Assembly: GCF_032878955.1 (NCBI RefSeq)
Contig: NZ_CP043839.1
Coordinates: forward strand, 5,332,001-5,396,000
Reading direction: 5' to 3'
Origin: Butyricimonas paravirosa
GTDB taxonomy: Bacteria > Bacteroidota > Bacteroidia > Bacteroidales > Marinifilaceae
DNA: 64,000 bases
Positions 8,367 to 17,095 of the stretch are shown one piece after another. The notes beneath the pieces are model-generated. The model made no database searches. It was not told the DNA's origin and worked only from the letters and a program-made list of their open reading frames with translations. Numbering within the stretch: the stretch's first letter is position 1; every line of letters starts with the position of its first letter. A program made the position numbers and the translations under genes.

Positions 8367-9589
8367 ATCGATGGAAAAATTATATAATTCCAGCGTTTTA
8401 CCATATCCGGCACAACCTGTCGTTTGCAATTTTTTACGTGTTGGGTACGGCGTTGGCGTTCGTGTTTATCGCGATCGTGTTGCAACTCGTTTATTCTGTT
8501 GTTGGTAACGAGCCGCCGATGGTGAATGCGGACCGGATTGTTTGTGTTGATGAATTTTTAGATCCACAAGGTAACCCTTTATATAAAATTTCTGCCAAGG
8601 AAGTAAGTGGTTTTATGGAGGAAATACAGGGATATGATTTGTATGCAGTCAGCCACACTGAGATTGCGGATGTTTTTGGTGAGCATACATTTATTACTCG
8701 CCCGGTAAATTACGTGAATGCAGATTATTGGAATGTTTTTCAGTTTGAATTTCAAGAAGGGCGTGCGTTTTCACGGCAAGAATTCGATAAGAAACAACCC
8801 GTTGCCGTGATAGATAAAAGTATGGCAGATATTTTATTCAAGGAAGAGAGTGCCGTGGGCAAAAAAATAGAGTGTCAAAAGGTCGTTTACACAATCACAG
8901 GGGTGGTGAAAGATGTTTCTATTTTTACAACGGGAATATCCGGGAAGTTCTGGTTGTCGGATAAGTATAATACATTTACACCTAGCGGGGATCGTTTTTA
9001 TGAGATTTATGTTTTGTTCCCGGATGAGATGCCTGTGATTGCTGCAAAGCAGGGCATCGTACGTGTGGTGAAGAATTATTATTCTCGTCAAGGGGAGGAA
9101 GTAGATGTTTCCGCGGAAACGTTGTACACGATGAGAGAGAGTTTGATTCGCCGAGTGGGAGTCCGCTTGTTGGCATATGGGGTACCTGTTGTGCTTTTGC
9201 TCCTTTTGGTTATTCCGGCGATTAATATCATGACATTGAACGTGGCGAATTCGAATAAACAATCCGAGGAAATTGCAATAAGAAGAGCGATAGGGGCTCC
9301 TCGTTCGGCCCTTTTCTTTCAGATGATGACGGAGAATCTGATTCTTGTGGTTGTTGGGGTGTTCTTTGGATTATTGTTGTTTTTTCCGATGGTTTACTGG
9401 ATCGAGGAGGTGTGTGTTAATGGCGTGACGGGCGGTACGGATTCTTTGGTTACGGATATTAATTCCTTGGTTATACTGGGTGGAATTTTCCCTCTAATGC
9501 TTGTATTTACACTGCTGACGGGCGGTTGTTCCGCTTGCTTGGCTGTGAGGAAAAATATGGCGGTGGTACTGAAAGGAGGTGCTGAATGA
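8363..9589 (+). CDS. MacB/FtsX-type ABC permease A1
   Basis: A 408-residue permease: one N-terminal membrane helix (about 20-45), a periplasmic MacB-like domain (about 46-265), then three helices of an FtsX domain (about 270-400) with the EEIAIRRAIGAPR coupling motif. It overlaps the ATPase by 4 bp and the next permease by 4 bp. It is clearly paralogous to the gene at 10803-12026: both start MN(R/K)WKNY, have the same length to one residue, and end in VLKGG. Function by family: export of peptides, lipopeptides or antimicrobials with TolC and a fusion protein. Confidence 0.88.
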   Translation: MNRWKNYIIPAFYHIRHNLSFAIFYVLGTALAFVFIAIVLQLVYSVVGNEPPMVNADRIVCVDEFLDPQGNPLYKISAKEVSGFMEEIQGYDLYAVSHTEIADVFGEHTFITRPVNYVNADYWNVFQFEFQEGRAFSRQEFDKKQPVAVIDKSMADILFKEESAVGKKIECQKVVYTITGVVKDVSIFTTGISGKFWLSDKYNTFTPSGDRFYEIYVLFPDEMPVIAAKQGIVRVVKNYYSRQGEEVDVSAETLYTMRESLIRRVGVRLLAYGVPVVLLLLLVIPAINIMTLNVANSNKQSEEIAIRRAIGAPRSALFFQMMTENLILVVVGVFFGLLLFFPMVYWIEEVCVNGVTGGTDSLVTDINSLVILGGIFPLMLVFTLLTGGCSACLAVRKNMAVVLKGGAE

Positions 9590-10744
9590 TCGGGCACGTG
9601 TTTAAGACTATCAGGAATTCGTGGAAATTATTTTATGGGATTTTCATAGAGCAGGTAACGGTTTGCATTGTATTGATGCTGGTGGTGGTTTCTGTCTTTG
9701 TAACTTTGGATAAGATGTATTCGCCGGGATTGCTAGATACGGATAATACGGTTTGTTTTGGTTATGTACTTGCGAGTGAAGATTGCGATAAGGAAGGGAT
9801 CGGAGGATGTATTGATGTTGTGGCAGATAATTTGAAGAAGTTGGATTATGTGGTCGGGATTACACAAAGTATGGCGATGACTCCTTATGTGGGAGAGTAT
9901 GCTTGGTATGACAGTATTCGTGTTGAAGGAAAAATGTATCGTGTGAATTACAAAGGAGCAGACGAGGAGGCTTGTAAGGTGTTTCATCTGGAAATTGTGG
10001 AGGGCGAATGGCTCACGGACAATAGATTGGCGGATGGATCGTCCGCTTGTGTCGTTACGCAACAACTCGTTGATAAATTAAAATGGACGCAAACTCTTGG
10101 ACGTAAAATTTTTATGAGAGGAAATAATTTTACGGTGACGGGGGTGCTATCCGGAATAAAACATAAGATTTTTTTTGGATTCTGATCCAACGATCATTAT
10201 ACCATGTAATACGATGGGGAATGATGATATGTTTCGGGAACTTTGTGTTCGTGTAGAGCCGGGCAAGGGGGAGGAGTTTATTATGGCTTATTATAATGAA
10301 TTTCAACGATTGATACCCGTTCAAGAAGCTCAGCCGTTTGCGATAAATATGGAGTTAGCTAAAAGAGGTGCATGTAGTACAACATTCGTGAATATTATGT
10401 TACAAGCCGTTCCCACGATATTCCTGTTTGTTTTCGCATTTATCGGTACGTTTGGCTTGTTTATGCAGAATTCGGAAAGACGAGTACGAGAATTTGCTTT
10501 GAGGTTGGCCGTGGGTGCGACTCCCCGTAAGTTACTCGTGTTCGTGATGTTGGAAAGCTTTGTTGTTACTTTACTAGCCTGTGTGCCCGGAGTTCTCTTG
10601 TCCATGTTTATTTATGAGTATACTTTGCCGGAATGGACGGGTGTGTGCATAACGGTGCTTGTTATGGTTATGTTTTCGATGTTGAGTACTTGGTATCCGG
10701 CTTACCGGGTGACGAAGGTAAACCCGGCGGTGACGTTGAAGTGA
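9586..10744 (+). pseudogene. MacB/FtsX-type ABC permease B1, frameshifted
   Basis: Two overlapping frames together make one permease. The first (9586-10185) holds the N-terminal helix and periplasmic domain; the second (through 10744) holds the three C-terminal helices. The intact paralogue at 12023-13210 aligns across both. The break lies in a run of eight T at 10169-10176: with seven T the frame reads on as KIFLDSDPTIIIP, matching NVFSDMPTAIIIP in the paralogue. Either the gene is broken, or the T-run is a slippage or sequencing-error site. The C-terminus (KVNPAVTLK) differs from that of the paralogue. Confidence 0.8.
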
Positions 10745-10755
10745 AGAAAAAGAGC

Positions 10756-10788
10756 ATGAATCCCGTGGAGGCGATGCGGGAGGAATAG
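10756..10788 (+). pseudogene. Relict permease C-terminal tail
   Basis: Just after the B1 permease stop, a short frame reads MNPVEAMREE and then a stop. This matches the last residues of the intact B2 permease (VNPVEAMREA at 13210) and is out of frame with the B1 gene. It looks like the leftover tail of a further permease copy lost by recombination in the tandem array. Confidence 0.55.
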
Positions 10789-10802
10789 TAAATAAAGAGA
10801 TT

Positions 10803-12026
10803 ATGAATAAATGGAAGAATTATTTAAGATCAGCATTGTGTAGTATAGGGCATAATAAAGTGTATGCTTTGTTCTGCGTGATTGGTACTGCGTTTACATT
10901 CGTGTTCATTATTATCATGCTCCAACTCGTGTATGATACAACCAGTAATAAGGCTCCTTTTGTAAATGGTGATAGGACAATTGTGTTCAGCACTTTTCAA
11001 GATATGAATGGACGGGATGTTGGAGGTATATACTCGAAGATGACAGCTTGGTTGATGGAAAGGGTACGGGCGAAAGAGGATTATTTCATGTATTATAATA
11101 GTGTCGGGGAGGTGGCCGTGAATGATGCGTGTAAGACACTTTCTTTTGCTTTTGTAAATGGAGGTTATTGGAAAATTAACCAGTTCCATTTTATAGAAGG
11201 GCGTCCTTTCACGGAACAGGAATGCCTGAATAAAGACGCATATGTCGTGTTGAGGGAGGATATGGCAGAGATGTTTTTCAAGAGGGAGCGTGCTGTCGGG
11301 CAGAAAATGGAGATTCAGGGGAGAGAGTACACGGTTATCGGCGTGGTGCGTAATTTTTCGACCTATGCGATTCGTGCGGACGGGATATGGATACCTCATG
11401 TTTTTAATAGCTTTTCGCCTCGTGGGTTTGGGTATTACGATTTGGGTGTCCTGTTTCCCCGGGATGTCCCCGTCCAAAATATGAAAGAAGATGTTGCCGT
11501 GGCGGTCAGGGATTATTGGAGGCAGATGAATATGCAAGTGGATGTGAAACCGGAGAATTTATATACATTCCGGGAGGCAAGAATTGATAATTTCGGTTCT
11601 GATTTGTATGCTTACGGGATTCCCGTGGCTATTCTCTTGTTGCTACTTATTCCCGCAATAAATATTGTTACCTTGAACATGGCGAACGTGGATAATTATT
11701 CGGATGAAATCGCGTTGAAACGAGCTTTGGGAGCAGGGCTTTGGGATTCGTTCATGCAAGTGATCACCGAGATCGCCCTGTTGGTGATTGTCGGGGCTAT
11801 TTTAGGTATATTCCTGACGTACCCGGTAGCGGATTGGATCAGCGTGTCATTTTTTGATAATGGAGACGAGGGACAAATATCGTTGATAGAGGATTTGGAT
11901 TATTTGGTTATTCTATGCGGGGTGTTTCCTCTCTCGTTGTTGTTTACATTATTATCCGGTGGAATTCCGGCATATATTATTGCCCGGAAAAATATAGCTA
12001 CGGTTTTGAAAGGAGGTTCTAAATGA
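10803..12026 (+). CDS. MacB/FtsX-type ABC permease A2
   Basis: A 407-residue paralogue of the permease at 8363-9589 with the same plan: N-terminal helix, periplasmic domain, and three C-terminal helices with DEIALKRALGAG as the coupling motif. It overlaps the following B2 permease by 4 bp, repeating the A-B coupling of the first pair. A 58-bp gap, partly filled by the relict tail, separates it from B1. The periplasmic domain is the most divergent part relative to A1, as expected if the two pairs recognise different substrates or assemble as a heteromer. Confidence 0.88.
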   Translation: MNKWKNYLRSALCSIGHNKVYALFCVIGTAFTFVFIIIMLQLVYDTTSNKAPFVNGDRTIVFSTFQDMNGRDVGGIYSKMTAWLMERVRAKEDYFMYYNSVGEVAVNDACKTLSFAFVNGGYWKINQFHFIEGRPFTEQECLNKDAYVVLREDMAEMFFKRERAVGQKMEIQGREYTVIGVVRNFSTYAIRADGIWIPHVFNSFSPRGFGYYDLGVLFPRDVPVQNMKEDVAVAVRDYWRQMNMQVDVKPENLYTFREARIDNFGSDLYAYGIPVAILLLLLIPAINIVTLNMANVDNYSDEIALKRALGAGLWDSFMQVITEIALLVIVGAILGIFLTYPVADWISVSFFDNGDEGQISLIEDLDYLVILCGVFPLSLLFTLLSGGIPAYIIARKNIATVLKGGSK

Positions 12027-13210
12027 TTGGTCATATATTAAAGATGCTTTGGCAGGAACGAAAAAAATATGCCGGGGTATTGATGGAGCAAGTGTTGATA
12101 TTCATTATTCTGATGGTGAGTATGGTGGCTTTGTTTGGAGCGATAGACAAATATCGGGAACCCGGATTGCTAAACACGGATGACGTGGTGGTTTTCGGGT
12201 ATATGTTGCATGGTGGAGGTAATGGTAGTCAAGATGATATGCGGGATGTGGGACAGGGAATGAATATTATTATTGAAAAATTGAGGAAGGAACCCTTCGT
12301 GGTGGCGGTAACCCGGAGTAACGGTTTGGCTCCTTATCTACGTTCGGATGTTTATTATGACGGGATGTTTGCCGACACTGTTAAGGCGGATGGGAAATCC
12401 GTGGGAGTTATTGTAAAGTTTGCTGATAAAGAGGCGGAGAGTGTTTTTCAACCGAAATTGGAGGAAGGAGAGTGGCTTACGAATAATGTTTTGGAGGACG
12501 GCTCTCGTCCGGCAGTCATAACTCGCCAGTTGATGGATAAGTTGGGGTGGAGTGAGGCGATAGGGAAAAGATTGTACCTAGGGGGACGTACGTTGACTAT
12601 CGTGGGGATAAGTCCCGGCGTGAAACAAAATGTTTTTTCCGATATGCCTACGGCGATAATCATTCCTAGGGATGAGGAACAATTATCTTCTTACGAGGAA
12701 TGTTGTGCCAAGATCAAGCAAGGATACGAGGATGAGTTTCACTCTTGTTTTAGCAAGGAATATAAGCGACTGGGGTTAGCAGAAAAGGCGGTATCGCTTT
12801 GTTATGAAATGAGCGGGTTGAAAAGAGAATCTATGTTCGATGTTGTTTCCAATGTTGCTATGCGGGCTATTCCTACGGCTTTTTTGTTACTTTTCGCATT
12901 TATCGGAACATTTGGTTTGTTTTGGCTAAATTCTAAAAAGCGGAAAGTGGAATTTGCCTTGCGTTTGGTGGTGGGAGCCACGAAACAGCGCTTGATAGGT
13001 CTTGTCGTAACGGAAAGTTTAATTTTGAGTGTTTTGGCTGCCTTGCCGGGAATGGTGCTTTTCGGTTTCGTGTATGAATGGACGGGGGTAAACGTGGCTG
13101 CGATTGGGATGACTTTGGTCGTGATGATTGTTTTTGCGGTATTTAGTGCCTGGTGGCCGGCTTATAAAGTGGTGCAGGTGAATCCCGTGGAGGCAATGCG
13201 AGAAGCGTAA
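12023..13210 (+). CDS. MacB/FtsX-type ABC permease B2
   Basis: A 395-residue intact permease and the reference copy for the broken B1 gene. It has an N-terminal helix (MEQVLIFIILMVSMVALFG region), a periplasmic domain and three C-terminal helices, with VEFALRLVVGATKQR at the ATPase-coupling position and the tail NPVEAMREA. The A2-B2 pair overlaps by 4 bp and probably forms a heterodimer on the single ATPase encoded at 7701. The TolC gene follows after 16 bp. Confidence 0.88.
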   Translation: MIGHILKMLWQERKKYAGVLMEQVLIFIILMVSMVALFGAIDKYREPGLLNTDDVVVFGYMLHGGGNGSQDDMRDVGQGMNIIIEKLRKEPFVVAVTRSNGLAPYLRSDVYYDGMFADTVKADGKSVGVIVKFADKEAESVFQPKLEEGEWLTNNVLEDGSRPAVITRQLMDKLGWSEAIGKRLYLGGRTLTIVGISPGVKQNVFSDMPTAIIIPRDEEQLSSYEECCAKIKQGYEDEFHSCFSKEYKRLGLAEKAVSLCYEMSGLKRESMFDVVSNVAMRAIPTAFLLLFAFIGTFGLFWLNSKKRKVEFALRLVVGATKQRLIGLVVTESLILSVLAALPGMVLFGFVYEWTGVNVAAIGMTLVVMIVFAVFSAWWPAYKVVQVNPVEAMREA

Positions 13211-13226
13211 CAGTAAAAATGGAGCT

Positions 13227-14696
13227 ATGATGAAAGGATTATTTATATGGTGGTGTTTATTGGCAGTTTTACCTGTTACGGCTCAGCAAGAACAGAAGGT
13301 TGTTTCTTTGGAAGAGGCGATTCGTCTGGCACGGGAACAGTCGCTGGATGCGATGGTGGCAAAGAGTCAGTTGAGATCAGCGTACTGGCAATATCGAAAT
13401 TATAGGGCCGATTTGTTGCCAAACGTGACATTGACGGGGACATTACCGAGTTTTAACCGGACGTTATCGAGTTATTTGAAGGAAGATGGGACGTACAAAT
13501 ATATTTCCAGTAATTCGATTTCGGAGCAGTTGGCGTTGTCGGTGACGCAGAATATCCCGCTGACTGGAGGTGCGTTGTCCTTACAATCACAGGTGGAGCG
13601 GGTGGACCAGTTGGATGGAGACAAGACGACGGAGTATATGAGCGTGCCGTTTAACGTGATTTTCTCACAGCCGTTGATCACGGCGAATCCCTTGAAATGG
13701 AGTATGAAGATTGAGCCGGAAAAGTACAAGCAAGCTCAGCAGCAGTTTGCCGTGAACATGGAAAACGTGGCAGTACAGGCTATATCGTATTATTTCGATT
13801 TGTTGCTGGCGATGATTAACGTGGATATTGATCGGCAGAATTTGAAAAATTCGGAAAAACTGATGCAGATAGCACAAGGAAAACGGGAGAGGGGATTGAT
13901 TTCCGATAATGATTTGTTGCAATTGAAGTTGAATTACTTGAATGCCTCGTCTTCGCTGATCCAGACTGAGCAGGCTTACGAGCAGAAAATGTTTGCTTTG
14001 CGTAATTATCTGGGATATAATGAACGTGTGGTGATTGTTCCTGATATGCCGGAAGAGTGTCCGGAAGTCGAGGTGACGTTTAAAGAGGTTATGGAACTGG
14101 CGAATAGGAATAATCCTTTCCGTTATGATGTGGTTTGCCGGATGCTGCAAGCACGTCAGCAGGTGGCACAAGCAAAAGCCGGGAGAGGGTTTAAGGCAGA
14201 CGTTTATGCTTCGATCGGGTTCACTGGAAGTGATAGGACTTTTAAAGAGACATACCAGAATTTACGAAATCGGGAGGCGGTTAGTTTGGGGATAAGTATT
14301 CCGATATTGAATTGGGGAAAGGGACGGGGACAGGTGGAGTTGGCCCGCTCGCAAGCAGAGATCACACGGGTACAGGTGGAGAAGGAAACATTGAATTTCG
14401 AACAAGATGTGATGACGGCGGTAAAACAGTATCAGGAACAGAATCGGCTGAACGAGATCGTGCGTTTGGCGGATACCGTAGCCCGGAAGCGTTACAAGAC
14501 GGCATACGAGACTTTCGTGTTGGGGCAGATCAGTGTGCTGGATTTGAATGCCGCACAGACGGAGCAGGATAATGCCCGACGTACTTATGTGAGTCAATTG
14601 TATTCGTCATGGGTGTATTTTTATGCCTTGCGTAGGTTGACTTTGTATGATTTTGAAAAGAGAGAAGATATAATTTATCAACAAGAAAAATATTAG
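13227..14696 (+). CDS. TolC family outer-membrane channel protein
   Basis: A 489-residue outer-membrane efflux protein. It has a signal peptide (about 1-20, ending VTAQQ), then two long helical repeats typical of TolC, starting VVSLEEAIRLAREQSLDA and, in the second half, VTFKEVMELANRNNPFRYD, and a conserved VSLGISIPILNWGKGRGQ strand. It would provide the outer-membrane exit duct for the ABC permeases just upstream. It lies 16 bp after the last permease and 3 bp before the fusion protein gene. A second ATG at 13230 could also be used. Confidence 0.92.
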   Translation: MMKGLFIWWCLLAVLPVTAQQEQKVVSLEEAIRLAREQSLDAMVAKSQLRSAYWQYRNYRADLLPNVTLTGTLPSFNRTLSSYLKEDGTYKYISSNSISEQLALSVTQNIPLTGGALSLQSQVERVDQLDGDKTTEYMSVPFNVIFSQPLITANPLKWSMKIEPEKYKQAQQQFAVNMENVAVQAISYYFDLLLAMINVDIDRQNLKNSEKLMQIAQGKRERGLISDNDLLQLKLNYLNASSSLIQTEQAYEQKMFALRNYLGYNERVVIVPDMPEECPEVEVTFKEVMELANRNNPFRYDVVCRMLQARQQVAQAKAGRGFKADVYASIGFTGSDRTFKETYQNLRNREAVSLGISIPILNWGKGRGQVELARSQAEITRVQVEKETLNFEQDVMTAVKQYQEQNRLNEIVRLADTVARKRYKTAYETFVLGQISVLDLNAAQTEQDNARRTYVSQLYSSWVYFYALRRLTLYDFEKREDIIYQQEKY

Positions 14697-14699
14697 ATT

Positions 14700-15944
14700 A
14701 TGGATCAGGCAATATCTCCGGAGATAAAAAGACGACGTAAACGGAAAATGGTCGTAAGGGGTACTATGATTGTGGTAATATGCGTGGGGGTGTTTTCTTT
14801 TTTGGTGAATATGTTTCAACCTAAGATTCGGGGAGCAGAGGTAAATTTCGGTGTGGTGGACGAGGGGGCAGTGGAGGTTTCCGTGTATGCCACGGGAAAG
14901 GTGGTTCCTTTTGCAGAAGAAATCATCACTTCTCCGGTGTCTTCGAAGGTGCTGGAAGTGTATAAAAAGTCGGGGGATCGGGTGCAGAAAGATGAACCGT
15001 TGTTACAGTTGGATTTGGAAACGATACGGACGGAGTACGAAACGAAGAAGGAGTCGTTGGAGATGCAGTTGAATAAATTGGATTTACAGCGTAAAACGAT
15101 AGCGAGTGATTTGGCGGAAATGAAAATGCAGGTGGATATTGACGAGATGATGTTGAAACGAACTTTGGTGTCGCTGAATAACGAGCGCTATCTGGATAGT
15201 ATCGGGGCCAGTACGAGGGAAAAGGTGCGGGAGGCGGAATTGAATTACACGGTGAAACAAATGCAATTGGAACAATTGAAACGGAAGTTTGAAAATAAAA
15301 AGAGTACTTCACAATCGGAAATTCGCTCGTTGGAGTTGGATTACAAGATTGCCAAGAGGAACATGGACTTGTTGTTCAAGACACTTGGGGAGGCTCAAGT
15401 GATGGCGCCTCGTGCCGCCACGTTGACTTGGATTAATGATCAGGTTGGGGCTTCTGTTGCGCAGGGAAGTAATTTGGCGATATTGTCTGATTTGTCGAGT
15501 TTTAAGGTGGAGGGCGAGATTGCCGATAGTTACGCAGATAAGATTACCGCGGGGAACCGGGTGAACGTGGTGATCGGGAACGAGAAGCTTTCCGGCACGG
15601 TGGGGAATGTCACGCCCTCGGTGAATAACGGTGTCATCAAGTTTGTCGTGTTTCTGGATGATCAGAGTAATACTCGTTTGCGCTCCGGGCTGAAAGTGGA
15701 TGTGCATGTTACTCATGCCATAAAGGATGAAACGTTGCGTTTGCCGACAGGGGCTTATTACATGGGTCGGGGAGATTATGACCTGTGGGTTGTCAACGGG
15801 GAGCGGGTGGAAAAGAGGAAGGTTATGCTGGGAGAGAGTGGTTTCGAATACGTGGAGGTGTTGCAGGGGTTGACGGTCGGGGAGAAGGTGATTATTTCGG
15901 ACATGGGAAAATACAGGGATAAGGAGGTTCTGTATGTAAAGTGA
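14700..15944 (+). CDS. HlyD-family periplasmic membrane fusion protein
   Basis: A 414-residue adaptor linking inner-membrane permease and TolC. A single membrane anchor lies at about 20-39. After it come a lipoyl-type half (ASGxV-like VPFAEEIITSPVSSKV then SGDRVQKDEPLL), a long coiled coil (about 110-225, rich in Lys, Glu and Leu), the second lipoyl half (VMAPRAATLTWINDQVGASV) and a beta-barrel region. It is the last gene of the export operon; 150 bp of non-coding DNA follow. All parts of a tripartite exporter are therefore encoded together. Confidence 0.91.
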   Translation: MDQAISPEIKRRRKRKMVVRGTMIVVICVGVFSFLVNMFQPKIRGAEVNFGVVDEGAVEVSVYATGKVVPFAEEIITSPVSSKVLEVYKKSGDRVQKDEPLLQLDLETIRTEYETKKESLEMQLNKLDLQRKTIASDLAEMKMQVDIDEMMLKRTLVSLNNERYLDSIGASTREKVREAELNYTVKQMQLEQLKRKFENKKSTSQSEIRSLELDYKIAKRNMDLLFKTLGEAQVMAPRAATLTWINDQVGASVAQGSNLAILSDLSSFKVEGEIADSYADKITAGNRVNVVIGNEKLSGTVGNVTPSVNNGVIKFVVFLDDQSNTRLRSGLKVDVHVTHAIKDETLRLPTGAYYMGRGDYDLWVVNGERVEKRKVMLGESGFEYVEVLQGLTVGEKVIISDMGKYRDKEVLYVK

Positions 15945-16096
15945 CAGATGCTACGTTTTATCTGGCAATGTGGTTGCTCATGCTAAAATCATTATATTAG
16001 GTGTGTCGTCTCTATAATGATATATTCTCCCCGAAAAAAGGAACGTTTGTCGTGGAAAAGTGTATCTTTGTGAAGAATAACTAAATTGGCTGTGTT

Positions 16097-17038
16097 ATGG
16101 AGAAGGATAGGTATATACGATTTGATTGGGCCGTGAAACGATTATTGCGTGATAAAGCGAATTTTGGGGTGTTGGAAGGTTTGCTCACGGTGTTGTTGGG
16201 TAAGGAAATCCATATCATGGAAATTCTAGAAAGTGAGAGTAATCAGCAGTGTGATAATGATAAGTTTAACCGAGTGGATATTAAGGCACGGAATAGCGAG
16301 GGGGAGATCATTATCGTGGAGGTGCAGGTAACCCGGGAGCTTTATTTCCTTGAACGTATTCTTTACGGGGCGGCGAAAGCGATCACGGAACATATCAAGT
16401 TGGGTAATCTCTATTCGGAGGTGAAAAAAGTATATTCAATTAGTATTCTTTATTTTGATATAGGTAAGGGGGATGATTACCTTTATCACGGGCAGAACAC
16501 GTTCACGGGGGTTCACACGGGGGATCGTCTGCAGGTGACCGTGAAGGAAAAGGATGCTTTGGTGCGTCGCCTACCTTCGGAGATATTCCCGGAGTATTTC
16601 TTGATTCGTTTGAACGAGTTTAATCAAGTGGCTACAACGCCGTTGGAGGAATGGTTGGATTACCTGAAGAATGATCATATCCGTCCGGATACAACGGCTC
16701 CGGGATTGAAAGAAGCACGGGAAAAATTGATTTATTATAGCATGGATGCATCAGAGCGTGCGGCATACGATCGTCACGTTGATGCGATCATGATCCAGAA
16801 TGACGTGCTGGGAACGGCCAAGTTCGAGGGGTTAGTGGAAGGACGAGCAGAGGGGAGAGCTGAAGGAAGGGAAGAAGGAAAGGTGGAGGGAAGAGTGGAA
16901 GGACGGGCAGAAGGTTTGGTGGAAGGAAAATTAAAAGGAATTGTTGAGGTTGCTCGTAATTTGAAAAAGCTAGGAGTACCTTTGGATTCCATCATTCGTA
17001 GTACGGGTTTAACAAATGAAGAAATAGAACAATTATAA
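16097..17038 (+). CDS. Rpn family PD-(D/E)XK nuclease (PDDEXK_2 / putative transposase)
   Basis: A 313-residue member of the recombination-promoting nuclease (Rpn) group common in gut Bacteroidetes. The N-terminus (IRFDWAVKRLLRDKANF) and the core VDIKARNSEGEIIIVEVQV hold the expected catalytic Asp and the E-x-Q of the PD-(D/E)XK fold. The C-terminal ~70 residues are a run of Gly-Arg-Ala-Glu-like tetrapeptides and then a helix-turn segment ending LTNEEIEQL. A near-consensus box TATCTTTG lies at 16063-16070. These proteins are often mobile or variable in copy number; no terminal repeats were seen here. Confidence 0.85.
   Translation: MEKDRYIRFDWAVKRLLRDKANFGVLEGLLTVLLGKEIHIMEILESESNQQCDNDKFNRVDIKARNSEGEIIIVEVQVTRELYFLERILYGAAKAITEHIKLGNLYSEVKKVYSISILYFDIGKGDDYLYHGQNTFTGVHTGDRLQVTVKEKDALVRRLPSEIFPEYFLIRLNEFNQVATTPLEEWLDYLKNDHIRPDTTAPGLKEAREKLIYYSMDASERAAYDRHVDAIMIQNDVLGTAKFEGLVEGRAEGRAEGREEGKVEGRVEGRAEGLVEGKLKGIVEVARNLKKLGVPLDSIIRSTGLTNEEIEQL
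16829..16939 (+). repeat. 12-bp tetrapeptide repeat tract in the Rpn gene
   Basis: Purine-rich DNA encoding about nine copies of a four-residue unit (EG-R/K/L-A/V/E type, e.g. VEGRAEGRAEGREEGKVEG). The units are degenerate at the DNA level but in register, so copy number can change without a frameshift. Confidence 0.75.
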
Positions 17039-17095
17039 TATTTGCACGGGAACGAATTTTAACTTATCTTGGCTGTTGTGTTTAAAAATGCGTTT

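Noticed and set aside
13211..13226. A break between permease B2 and TolC indicating a separate operon
   Set aside because: Only 16 bp with no hairpin; co-transcription is more likely.
16046..16070. TTTG and TATCTTTG as a full promoter for the Rpn gene
   Set aside because: The spacer is 13 bp, well short of 19-20; only the -7 box is mentioned.
16829..16939. CRISPR-like array in the 12-bp repeat tract
   Set aside because: Units are contiguous and coding, without spacers; no cas genes in the window.
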